Shown piece after piece: positions 22,971-30,736 of a DNA stretch of 30,736 nucleotides. The DNA is taken from the NCBI GenBank assembly GCA_903927605.1, contig CAIYNT010000070.1:1-30736 (forward strand). The letters run 5' to 3'. The notes beneath the pieces are model-generated. The model worked only from the letters and a program-made list of their open reading frames with translations. It made no database searches and was not told where the DNA came from. Origin of the DNA: an uncultured Holophagaceae bacterium. Its GTDB lineage: Bacteria > Acidobacteriota > Holophagae > Holophagales > Holophagaceae. Numbering within the stretch: the stretch's first letter is position 1; every line of letters begins with the position of its first letter. A program made the position numbers and the translations under genes.

Positions 22971-24173
22971 ATGCAAATCATCCTCGGTATCACGGGCGGA
23001 ATTGCTGCCTACAAGGCGGCGGAGGTGGCCCGGCTGCTGGTCAACCAGGGGCACCGGGTCCGCTGCATCCTCACCGAGGCCGGGGCGCGGTTCATTACGC
23101 CACTTACCCTCACCAGCCTGACCGGAGAGCCCTGCTACGGCGCCAATCCCGACCAGGGCGAGTGGCGGGCGAAACCCGTGATCGAGCACATCGAGCTGGC
23201 CCGCTGGGCCGATCTGGTGGCGGTGGCCCCCGCCACGGCGGACATCCTCGGGAAGGCTGCCAACGGCTTGGCCAATGACCTGCTCAGCACGGTGCTGTTG
23301 GCCACGCGAGCCCCGGTGCTCTGGGTCCCGGCCATGAACACGGGCATGTGGGAGCACCCGGCCGTCCAAGCCAATGTGGCCCGACTCCGGGCCTTCGGCC
23401 ACACCATCGTAGATCCGGGCGAAGGCGCCCTCGCCTGTGGTGAAGAGGGGGCTGGAAAGCTGGCGGAAGTGGGCGCCATCGTCGAGGCCATCTTGATGCT
23501 CGGCACGCCCAAGCAGCGGAGCCTGAGTGGCCGGCGAGTGCTCATCACTGCCGGACCCACGCGGGAAGACCTGGATCCGGTCCGCACCCTCACCAACCGC
23601 AGCACTGGCACCATGGGCATCGAACTGGCCCGGGCCTTCCGAGATGTGGGAGCGAGGGTGCAACTCGTCCTTGGCGGAGATGGATCGGCCCCCTGGGGCG
23701 TGGAGACGATCCGGGTTCGCAGTGCCCAGGAGATGCTGGAGGCCTGCCTGGCCCGCTGGGTGGATTCAGATGGCCTCGTGGCTGCTGCTGCCGTGGCCGA
23801 TCAGAGGCCAGAATGCTTATCTGCCGAGAAGGTGAAGAAGGTGGATGGCCCGGAGACCCTGGTCCTTGTGCGGACGCCCGACATCCTCGCCCAGCTCGCC
23901 GCGACCCGGCGTTCCGCCCAGTGGGTGCTCGGGTTTGCCGCCGAAAGCGAACACCATCTGGAACACGCTGTGGCCAAGCTGAAGAATAAAGGTCTGGATG
24001 CGGTGTTGGTGAACGACGTGCAGGGGGGTGGAGGCTTCGGGGCCCAGGCCAACACGCTCACACCCCTCACAACCCAGGGCGCCCACCCTCCCCTCGGCCC
24101 GCTGCCGAAGGACCAGCTGGCTCGGGCCGTGGTGCAATGGTGGGCGCAGCAGCTGGAGTCTGGACCGGCCTAG
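22971..24173 (+). CDS. coaBC: Bifunctional phosphopantothenoylcysteine decarboxylase / phosphopantothenate--cysteine ligase
   Basis: This 400-residue enzyme carries out two steps of coenzyme A synthesis. The N-terminal CoaC flavoprotein domain has GITGGIAAYKAAEVARLL, VAPATADILGKAANGLANDL, PAMNTGMW and ALACGEEGAGKLAE with the catalytic-type cysteine. The C-terminal CoaB domain begins at VLITAGPTREDLDPVR and has NRSTGTMGIELARAF, a KVKK segment and GLDAVLVND. ATG 22971 is chosen because AGGAG at 22960-22964 is well spaced; the frame is open from 22935 through the palindromic element. That element directly upstream may modulate its translation. It converges with a small minus-strand gene. Confidence 0.95.
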   Translation: MQIILGITGGIAAYKAAEVARLLVNQGHRVRCILTEAGARFITPLTLTSLTGEPCYGANPDQGEWRAKPVIEHIELARWADLVAVAPATADILGKAANGLANDLLSTVLLATRAPVLWVPAMNTGMWEHPAVQANVARLRAFGHTIVDPGEGALACGEEGAGKLAEVGAIVEAILMLGTPKQRSLSGRRVLITAGPTREDLDPVRTLTNRSTGTMGIELARAFRDVGARVQLVLGGDGSAPWGVETIRVRSAQEMLEACLARWVDSDGLVAAAAVADQRPECLSAEKVKKVDGPETLVLVRTPDILAQLAATRRSAQWVLGFAAESEHHLEHAVAKLKNKGLDAVLVNDVQGGGGFGAQANTLTPLTTQGAHPPLGPLPKDQLARAVVQWWAQQLESGPA

Positions 24174-24192
24174 GGGGCCGATAGGTTCGGCC

Positions 24193-24636
24193 TCAGAGGG
24201 CCGGATCCATCCAAGGAAGCACTTCGCTGGGTCGGCCGGCCACATTGCCCAGGCGCACCGCCACGACCACGATCCAGCCCTGAGGGCGCTGGAGGGTTCT
24301 CATGTCCATGACAAAGGTTCCGCCGGGCCCAGGCAGGTCAGGACGCCGCCGTTCCAGCACCACTTCACCGCGGCTGAAGACATCTTCGGGGGTGGGCTTG
24401 GTGAGCCCCAGGGGCAGATAAACGATCCGCACGAGTTCGATCCCCACAAGGGAATCCCCCTTGACGTCCGCCATGGGCAGCACCATCCGTAGCTTCCGCA
24501 GGCCATCGAAGCGCACCTCTATTGCCTGGGCAGCGGCTCGAGGTCGAGGGATGGGGTCGCCTTTCCGCCCGCAGTGGATTGCCGCGAGACTGAGGGTGGC
24601 CGCGAGCAACGAATTTGCTAGTCTGAAGGAACGCAT
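24193..24636 (-). CDS. Small exported protein, possible lipoprotein, unknown function
   Basis: This 147-residue protein has a signal-like N-terminus, MRSFRLANSLLAATLSLAAI, followed by HCGRKGDPIPRPRA. The CGRKGDP segment resembles the mature start of small lipoproteins of the YifL/LptM kind, although the lipobox is not canonical because His is at -1. The rest, with VVLERRRPDLPGPG and GWIVVVAVRLGNVAGRPSE, looks like a beta-rich single domain that I do not recognise. Starts at 24645 or 24648 are also possible (MMDG added). The frame continues upstream only as antisense to the biotin carboxylase. It is divergent from accC with about 20-30 bases between starts, so their promoters must overlap coding sequence. 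Confidence 0.6.
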   Translation of the reverse strand: MRSFRLANSLLAATLSLAAIHCGRKGDPIPRPRAAAQAIEVRFDGLRKLRMVLPMADVKGDSLVGIELVRIVYLPLGLTKPTPEDVFSRGEVVLERRRPDLPGPGGTFVMDMRTLQRPQGWIVVVAVRLGNVAGRPSEVLPWMDPAL

Positions 24637-24669
24637 CCCATCCATCATGCCCGAATCCGAGGTCCACTC

Positions 24670-26163
24670 ATGCCCGTGACCAAGATCCTCATTGCGAACC
24701 GCGGGGAAATCGCCGTTCGCGTGATCCGCACCTGCCGCGAGATGGGCATCCCCACCGTGGCCGTCTACTCGGAGGCCGACCGTGGTGCGCTCCACGTGCG
24801 AATGGCCACTGAAGCCTATTTCATCGGCCCAGCTCCGGCGCGGGAGAGTTATCTGGTGCTCGAGAAGATTCTGGAAGTCTGCAAGCGCAGCGGTGCCGAT
24901 GCCGTGCATCCGGGTTACGGGTTCCTTTCGGAGAACGCCGAGGCGGCTCGCGCTTTTGAGGCGGCTGGCATCACGTTCATCGGGCCCCGTCCCGATTGCA
25001 TCGTGAGCATGGGTTCGAAGACCGCTGCCCGCGAAGTGGCCATCGCCGCAGGCTGCCCCGTGGTGCCGGGCATCCAGGAGACCATGGCCGATGCCGAGTT
25101 GCTGGAGGCCTCCAAAAAGATCGGATTCCCCGTGATGCTGAAGGCCGCCATGGGTGGTGGTGGCAAGGGCATGCGCCTGGTGCATCATCCTGATGAGTTC
25201 ACCTCTTCCCTGGCCCGGGCCAGGGGCGAGGCGCTTTCGTCGTTCGGGGACGACAGCGTCTACGTGGAGAAAGCCATCCTCCAGCCCCGTCATATCGAGA
25301 TCCAGGTCTTCTCCGACACGCACGGGAATCATGTCTACATGCATGAGCGCGAGTGTTCCGTGCAGCGCCGCCACCAGAAGGTGATCGAGGAGGCCCCGAG
25401 CCCCCATGTGACACCGGAAATGCGCAAAGCCATGGGTGAGGCGGCCCTCAAGGTCGCCCGGGCCGTGAACTATGTGGGCGCTGGCACCGTGGAATTCCTC
25501 GCGGACGCTGACCGTAATTTCTACTTCCTGGAGATGAACACCCGTCTGCAGGTCGAGCATCCGGTCACTGAATGGATCACGGGCCTGGATCTTGTGAAGT
25601 GGCAGATCCTCGTAGCCAGGGGTGAGAAGCTGCCTCTGACCCAGGAGGAGATCCCCCTCAACGGGTGGGCGATGGAATGCCGCGTGTATGCGGAGGACCC
25701 GGATAAGAACTTCATGCCGAGCCCGGGCAGGATCACCTTCCTGCGCACGCCCAGTGGGCGGAACGTGCGGGACGATGGCGGTGTCTATGAAGGGGCCGAG
25801 GTCCCGATGTTCTACGACCCCATGATCAGCAAGCTGAGCACCTGGGGCTCCACTCGGCTGAAGGCGATCGACCGCATGCGTGCGGCTTTGACCGAGTACC
25901 GCATCGGGGGCATCCGCCACAACATCGCCTTCCACGAGGCGTTGATGGATTACGGACCCTTCCGCGAGGGCGCCTTGCACACAGGCATCCTCGACAAGCC
26001 CTTCTGGAAACGGAAGGAACAGGGCCCGGACCTGAAATTTGCCGTTGCCGCTGCCATGTTGCATGAGCTGGAGACCGAACAACGCCGAGCCACCCAGCCT
26101 GCGGCCAGTGGGGACGGCAAGCCTGATGCCTGGAAACAATGGGGTCGATTCAACCGGCTGTAG
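24670..26163 (+). CDS. Biotin carboxylase subunit of an acyl-CoA carboxylase
   Basis: This 497-residue ATP-grasp enzyme carboxylates biotin on its carrier protein. The sequence starts KILIANRGEIAVRVIRTCRE. It has HPGYGFLSENAE, the glycine-rich ATP loop KAAMGGGGKGMR, HERECSVQRRHQKVIEE, and MNTRLQVEHPVTEW with Arg292, the residue equivalent to the catalytic Arg292 of E. coli AccC. It is longer than E. coli AccC by a C-terminal tail rich in Ala and Gln. GAGG at 24659-24662 supports ATG 24670. Eighteen bases separate it from the carrier gene. Acetyl-CoA versus propionyl-CoA specificity is set by the carboxyltransferase, which is not in the window. Confidence 0.94.
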   Translation: MPVTKILIANRGEIAVRVIRTCREMGIPTVAVYSEADRGALHVRMATEAYFIGPAPARESYLVLEKILEVCKRSGADAVHPGYGFLSENAEAARAFEAAGITFIGPRPDCIVSMGSKTAAREVAIAAGCPVVPGIQETMADAELLEASKKIGFPVMLKAAMGGGGKGMRLVHHPDEFTSSLARARGEALSSFGDDSVYVEKAILQPRHIEIQVFSDTHGNHVYMHERECSVQRRHQKVIEEAPSPHVTPEMRKAMGEAALKVARAVNYVGAGTVEFLADADRNFYFLEMNTRLQVEHPVTEWITGLDLVKWQILVARGEKLPLTQEEIPLNGWAMECRVYAEDPDKNFMPSPGRITFLRTPSGRNVRDDGGVYEGAEVPMFYDPMISKLSTWGSTRLKAIDRMRAALTEYRIGGIRHNIAFHEALMDYGPFREGALHTGILDKPFWKRKEQGPDLKFAVAAAMLHELETEQRRATQPAASGDGKPDAWKQWGRFNRL

Positions 26164-26181
26164 TCGAGGAGAAATCAAGTC

Positions 26182-26706
26182 ATGAAACGCACACTCATCC
26201 TTGGCAAGAATCAGCAGGACGTGGAATTGCTCCGTAACGACGGGGAGACCACGCTGGTCTGGGAAGGGCAGAGTCACGCCATTGATATTCTTGAACTGGA
26301 ACCAGGTTGCTATTCCATCCTCCTGGATGGCCGCTCCGTTGAAGTCCGACTGGATCAGGCCAAGTCCCCGGATCCGGAAGCGCACGCTTACAGCGCCATG
26401 CTCTATGACGGGGCCTACGGATTCGCCCTCGTCGACCCCCGGCGTGCCCTGCTTTCCGGGGCCGGTGGAGCCGGAAGCGGAGGAGGCCTGCTATCGTCGC
26501 CCATGCCCGGGAAGATCGTGAAACTGCTCGTCAAGGCAGGTGACCAGGTCGAGGAAGGCCAGACCCTTCTCGTCATGGAAGCGATGAAGATGCAGAACGA
26601 GCTGAAAACCAGCACAACCGGAACCGTCAAGACCGTGCATGTCCAGGAGGGCGCCACGGTGGAGACCGGTGCCTCGCTGGTGACCGTCGTGGCGCCCAAG
26701 GCCTGA
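26182..26706 (+). CDS. Biotin carrier protein of an acyl-CoA carboxylase
   Basis: This 174-residue protein has a C-terminal biotinyl domain: SSPMPGKIVKLLVKAGDQVE, then VMEAMKMQNEL with the biotinylated Lys136. The N-terminal 90 residues resemble the region joining carboxylase and carrier in PccA-type fused subunits, so this pair looks like a split propionyl/acetyl-CoA carboxylase alpha chain rather than a fatty-acid AccB. A glycine-rich hinge (GAGGAGSGGG) precedes the domain. AGGAG lies ten bases before ATG 26182. The last 121 bases of the gene are repeated, diverged, at 26880-27000. Confidence 0.92.
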   Translation: MKRTLILGKNQQDVELLRNDGETTLVWEGQSHAIDILELEPGCYSILLDGRSVEVRLDQAKSPDPEAHAYSAMLYDGAYGFALVDPRRALLSGAGGAGSGGGLLSSPMPGKIVKLLVKAGDQVEEGQTLLVMEAMKMQNELKTSTTGTVKTVHVQEGATVETGASLVTVVAPKA

Positions 26707-26708
26707 AT

Positions 26709-26879
26709 GAGGTATTTCGCGTATCGCCGCAAGCGATACCGAAAGAACGAAGTAAGAGGTGCCCTTCCTTTTGTATTGGAGGCCTCGCGTATCGCCGCAG
26801 GCGATACCGAGAGAACGAAGTAAGAAAGCGCCCTTCCTTTTGAATTGGAGGCCTCGCGTATCGCCGCAGGCGATACCGA
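26709..26879. repeat. 68-69-bp tandem repeat with triloop hairpins
   Basis: Three copies of a hairpin core start at 26721, 26789 and 26858. The core is GTATCGCC-GCA-GGCGATAC, with a shortened stem in the first copy. Two full units separate them, each continuing with CGAGAGAACGAAGTAAG-like and CCCTTCCTTTTG-like segments and ending in TTGGAGGCCTCGC. The third unit is cut off right after the hairpin, where the duplicated carrier-gene fragment begins. The minus strand is open through the array, but its translation is only the repeat itself. Confidence 0.88.
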
Positions 26880-27000
26880 GAAGATGCAGAACTAGCTGAA
26901 AACCAGCACAACCGGAACCGTCAAGACCGTGCATGTCCAGGAGGGCGCCACAGTGGAGACGGGGGCCTCACTGGTGACGGTGGTGGCGCCCGGAGCCTGG
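26880..27000 (+). pseudogene. Duplicated 3' end of the biotin carrier gene
   Basis: These 121 bases align without gaps to 26586-26706, the end of the carrier gene, at an offset of 294. The first 61 bases differ once, turning GAG (26599) into the stop TAG (26893). The last 60 bases differ at ten positions: six third-codon changes that keep the amino acid, one AAG-to-GGA codon change, and TGA to TGG. Without the original stop, the frame would run to a TGA at 27055-27057. It has no start and cannot be a gene. The uneven, mostly synonymous divergence suggests recombination between diverged copies rather than simple decay. Confidence 0.85.
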
Positions 27001-27054
27001 GCGAAAAAGATCCGGCGAGCCACTGAAATTAGCAAGCCTCCACATAGATTCTCA

Positions 27055-27084
27055 TGACTGATTGTAAGAAACTCTGAGTATTAA
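27055..27084 (+). promoter_or_regulatory. Weak candidate promoter for the OmpA-like gene
   Basis: TGACTG (27055-27060) and TATTAA (27079-27084) are 18 bases apart in the AT-richer stretch upstream of the OmpA-like gene. The match to sigma-70 boxes is moderate and other placements are possible. The 27001-27165 gap otherwise holds only the palindrome at 27128-27145. Confidence 0.25.
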
Positions 27085-27127
27085 CTCGCTGATTTTTGAT
27101 TGCAAAGGCTGCTCCTCTTGAGTTAGC

Positions 27128-27145
27128 GTGTGACAGAGGTCACAC
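27128..27145. promoter_or_regulatory. CRP-consensus-like palindrome upstream of the OmpA-like gene
   Basis: GTGTGAC-AGAG-GTCACAC is a perfect palindrome with 7-bp arms, and within it TGTGA-N6-TCACA matches the E. coli CRP half-sites exactly. It ends 20 bases before the ATG and 11 bases before GGAGG. That close to the start it would act as a repressor or roadblock site, or as a 5' UTR hairpin. Confidence 0.55.
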
Positions 27146-27165
27146 CTCACAAATTTGGAGGACTT

Positions 27166-28290
27166 ATGAAGAAAACTCTGCAGATCCTGCTTGCGGGAAC
27201 CGCCCTGACCCTTTCTGCCCAGCAGGGAACCGCGTGGGTGGCTGGACATTTGGGTCAGACGATTTTCGAGAGCAAATCCGATCTCAAGGACGAAATGCAC
27301 TATGGCCTGGGTGTGGGCCACTGGTACACCGACCGGTGGGGTCTGGATCTCCGGGCCCTGCGCAGCAAACTCGAACTGGACAAGAACCCGGCCAAGATTG
27401 GCTCGGGGAATGAAACCCATCTCCTGGCCTCGGGGCTCTTCAACTTCCGGCCCGGCGCGGACAACTGGTATCCCTACTTGGCCGCGGGCCTTGGTGGGAC
27501 CAACATTGGTTCCCCCTATTCCGGCAAGTCCGACAGCACCACCAAGCTCAACTACCACGGAGGCCTGGGCATCATGGGCAAGCCCGTGGAGAACTTCCTG
27601 CTGGACGTGAGCGCCAAGGCCATCCGCGTGAACCTCCCCACTGCCCGTACGGAATACCTGGCGACCCTCGGCCTGGGCTACACCTGGGGCGGCGCCAAGA
27701 AAGCCATGCCGGCCCCAGAACCGGCTCCGGCACCCATCGCGCCTGCGCCTGCACCTGCGCCAGCGCCCGTGGCTCCGCCACCTCCGCCCCCAGCCCCGGC
27801 ACCCGAGCCCGTCAAGGTCGTCGCTCCACCACCACCCCCGCCTCCCGCCAAGATCGTGCTGGACGAAGCCGTACTGCATTTCGCCAATGGCAAGGCTGAA
27901 CTCGGTCCTGACGCCAAGGCAGCCATCCAGAAGGTGGCGGATGGGCTCAAGTCCTATCCGGGAGACTACTCATTGCTCGTCAGTGGACATACCTCCTCCG
28001 TGGGCGGCAAGGCTCTTAACAAGTCTCTGTCCAAGCTCCGGGCCGATGCCGTGGCCAATGTCCTGGTGGACTCAGGCATTCCGGCTTCCAGGATCAGCAC
28101 GGTGGGCGTCGGTCCTGACAAGCCCATCGCCGATAACAAGACCAAGGAAGGCCAGGCCAAGAACCGTCGCGTTGAGATCGATGTGAAAGTCAACGACGGT
28201 AAGGCTGAGGTCCGCAAAAACGAGACCGGGACAGTGGATGCGATCGCTGCGCCCGCCCCCCGGAAACCCGCGAAGAAAGCCACCAAGTAA
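27166..28290 (+). CDS. OmpA-like outer-membrane porin
   Basis: This 374-residue protein has a signal peptide (MKKTLQILLAGTALTLSAQQ), an N-terminal beta-barrel of about 155 residues with aromatic-rich strands (HYGLGVGHWYTDRWGLDL, WYPYLAAGLGGTNIG), a Pro/Ala-rich linker at 181-228, and a peptidoglycan-associating OmpA C-terminal domain at 230-342 (VLHFANGKAELGPDA, NKSLSKLRADAV, KNRRVEIDVKV). It should tie the outer membrane to the cell wall. The GHTD motif of the family reads GHTSSVG, so the usual diaminopimelate-binding aspartate is Ser277, while Arg292 remains. A basic Lys/Pro/Ala tail follows. ATG 27166 has GGAGG four bases upstream; an in-frame start at 27130 would lie in the palindrome. 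Confidence 0.93.
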   Translation: MKKTLQILLAGTALTLSAQQGTAWVAGHLGQTIFESKSDLKDEMHYGLGVGHWYTDRWGLDLRALRSKLELDKNPAKIGSGNETHLLASGLFNFRPGADNWYPYLAAGLGGTNIGSPYSGKSDSTTKLNYHGGLGIMGKPVENFLLDVSAKAIRVNLPTARTEYLATLGLGYTWGGAKKAMPAPEPAPAPIAPAPAPAPAPVAPPPPPPAPAPEPVKVVAPPPPPPPAKIVLDEAVLHFANGKAELGPDAKAAIQKVADGLKSYPGDYSLLVSGHTSSVGGKALNKSLSKLRADAVANVLVDSGIPASRISTVGVGPDKPIADNKTKEGQAKNRRVEIDVKVNDGKAEVRKNETGTVDAIAAPAPRKPAKKATK

Positions 28291-28305
28291 CCACAACCAT
28301 TGATT

Positions 28306-28327
28306 GGCGGGGGTTCACGCCCCCGTC
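28306..28327 (+). other. GC-rich hairpin between the OmpA-like gene and mscL
   Basis: GGCGGGGG and CCCCCGTC can pair (one G-U) around a TTCACG loop, 15 bases after the OmpA-like stop. The following GCTTTCATTT is only a poor U-tract, so this may be a leaky terminator or a 3'-end stabiliser. The mscL Shine-Dalgarno begins 11 bases later. Confidence 0.5.
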
Positions 28328-28348
28328 GCTTTCATTTGGAGGGGTGTC

Positions 28349-28738
28349 ATGTCCATAAAGGACGAGTTCAAGGCCTTCGTCATGAAGGGAAACGTCATCG
28401 ACTTGGCCGTGGCCGTGGTCATCGGCGCTGCTTTTGGCAAGATCATCACTGCTTTCGTGGATGGCATCGTCATGCCTCTGGTGACCTACGTCCTGCCCGC
28501 GAACATCAAGTGGGAAGAATGGGTTCTCGGCAAATTCCGCATCGGCACGGTGCTCGGCGCCACGGTGAACTTCCTGATCATTGCCCTGGTGGTCTTCCTC
28601 GTGCTCGTCAAATTCCTGGGCAAGTTCATCAAGAAGGAGGAGGCCCCGGCTGCTCCCGCCACCAAAGAATGCCCCGCCTGCCTGGAACAGGTGCCCCTCA
28701 AGGCCACCCGCTGCAAGCACTGCACGAGCCAACTCTGA
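28349..28738 (+). CDS. mscL: Large-conductance mechanosensitive channel with C-terminal zinc ribbon
   Basis: MscL is an inner-membrane safety valve that opens under hypo-osmotic stress. The 129-residue product starts MSIKDEFKAFVMKGNVIDLA, with the first transmembrane helix at about 15-42 and the second at about 66-92. The periplasmic loop between them is short. The cytoplasmic tail ends with CPACLEQVPLKATRCKHC, in which Cys108, Cys111, Cys122 and Cys125 form a CxxC...CxxC zinc-ribbon pattern that E. coli MscL lacks. ATG 28349 is supported by GGAGGGG at 28338-28344. A strong terminator follows the stop. Confidence 0.95.
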   Translation: MSIKDEFKAFVMKGNVIDLAVAVVIGAAFGKIITAFVDGIVMPLVTYVLPANIKWEEWVLGKFRIGTVLGATVNFLIIALVVFLVLVKFLGKFIKKEEAPAAPATKECPACLEQVPLKATRCKHCTSQL

Positions 28739-28755
28739 TCGTGGCCTCTGCCTTG

Positions 28756-28785
28756 AAAGGGCCCGGTTCGCCGGGCCCTTTTCCT
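28756..28785 (+). terminator. Rho-independent terminator after mscL
   Basis: AAAGGGCCCGG and CCGGGCCCTTT form a perfect 11-bp stem around a TTCG tetraloop (28767-28770), followed by TCCTT. It begins 17 bases after the mscL stop. The stable UUCG loop and partial T-tract make it a strong terminator, and it isolates ileS from upstream transcription. Confidence 0.93.
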
Positions 28786-28827
28786 TGTAACCGCAGGGCT
28801 TCCGTGGTGAACTGAAGGTTCAACCCC

Positions 28828-28847
28828 GGGGCGCTTGGGTGCGCCCC
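28828..28847 (+). other. Hairpin in the ileS leader
   Basis: GGGGCGC (28828-28834) and GCGCCCC (28841-28847) pair perfectly around TTGGGT, ending ten bases before the ileS Shine-Dalgarno at 28857. It may be a 5' UTR structure; there is no U-run and no T-box-like sequence. Confidence 0.4.
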
Positions 28848-28866
28848 CCGACGCACGAGGGCGCCG

Positions 28867-30736
<1,870 letters not shown>

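Noticed and set aside
24193..26385. A 730-codon minus-strand open frame antisense to the biotin carboxylase and carrier
   Set aside because: Only its last 147 codons look like a protein with its own start; the rest is the mirror of strongly conserved carboxylase codons in a GC-rich gene.
26491..26934. Minus-strand frame through the tandem repeat that encodes iterated GIACGDTRGLQ-like segments
   Set aside because: The periodic peptide is just the 68-bp DNA repeat translated; there is no start context or family.
28739..28866. T-box leader upstream of ileS
   Set aside because: The gap after the mscL terminator is only about 80 bases, without a T-box consensus or specifier stem; only a small hairpin is present.

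Overview
The window reads as a GC-rich chromosomal segment of a Gram-negative bacterium. Outer-membrane proteins (an OmpA-type porin and a NodT/TolC-type efflux lipoprotein) show the envelope type. The gene content and the repeat-filled spacers suggest an Acidobacteriota member close to Geothrix/Holophaga. That placement is an inference from recognised proteins, not from a database search. Nearly all the DNA is housekeeping or envelope coding sequence. I see no rRNA, tRNA, CRISPR array, prophage or insertion-sequence transposase.

Layout. (1) Positions 1-6556 (+) hold a tetrapyrrole operon, hemC-hemD-hemB-hemL-hemE-hemN, with several overlapping start/stop codons. It carries glutamate-1-semialdehyde to protoporphyrinogen using the oxygen-independent HemN. 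Repeats fill the spacers before hemC, hemL and hemE. (2) 6700-10716 holds a small exported CX4R phosphatase-like protein, a long-chain acyl-CoA ligase on the minus strand, a XerC/D recombinase whose start overlaps the ligase start head to head, and a fumarylacetoacetate-hydrolase-family enzyme. (3) 10733-13598 (-) is a compact operon: pdxJ, a single-domain response regulator, a DUF4388 protein and a HAMP/CheZ-like protein. (4) 13719-14501 (+) is a DODA-type extradiol dioxygenase. (5) 14551-21602 (-) is a six-gene efflux operon: TetR regulator, HlyD adaptor, double ABC ATPase, two ABC-2 permeases and a NodT outer-membrane factor, with a likely TetR operator just upstream. (6) 21742-22583 holds rpoZ (-) with its terminator and a divergent DinB-family gene. 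(7) 22582-22968 is a non-coding nested palindromic element that abuts coaBC. (8) 22971-26706 holds coaBC, a small minus-strand exported protein, and a biotin carboxylase with its biotin carrier. (9) 26709-27000 is a tandem hairpin repeat followed by a diverged second copy of the carrier gene's 3' end. (10) 27166-30736 holds an OmpA-like porin with a CRP-consensus-like palindrome upstream, mscL with a C-terminal zinc-ribbon motif, and ileS, which runs off the window end.

The least ordinary points are the CheZ-like/HAMP/response-regulator operon led by pdxJ, the nested palindrome whose right arm contains the coaBC ribosome binding site, the duplicated biotin-carrier 3' end with mostly synonymous differences in its distal half, and repeat copies of a translation-initiation region ahead of hemC. 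I see no clearly new multi-gene defence or mobile system.
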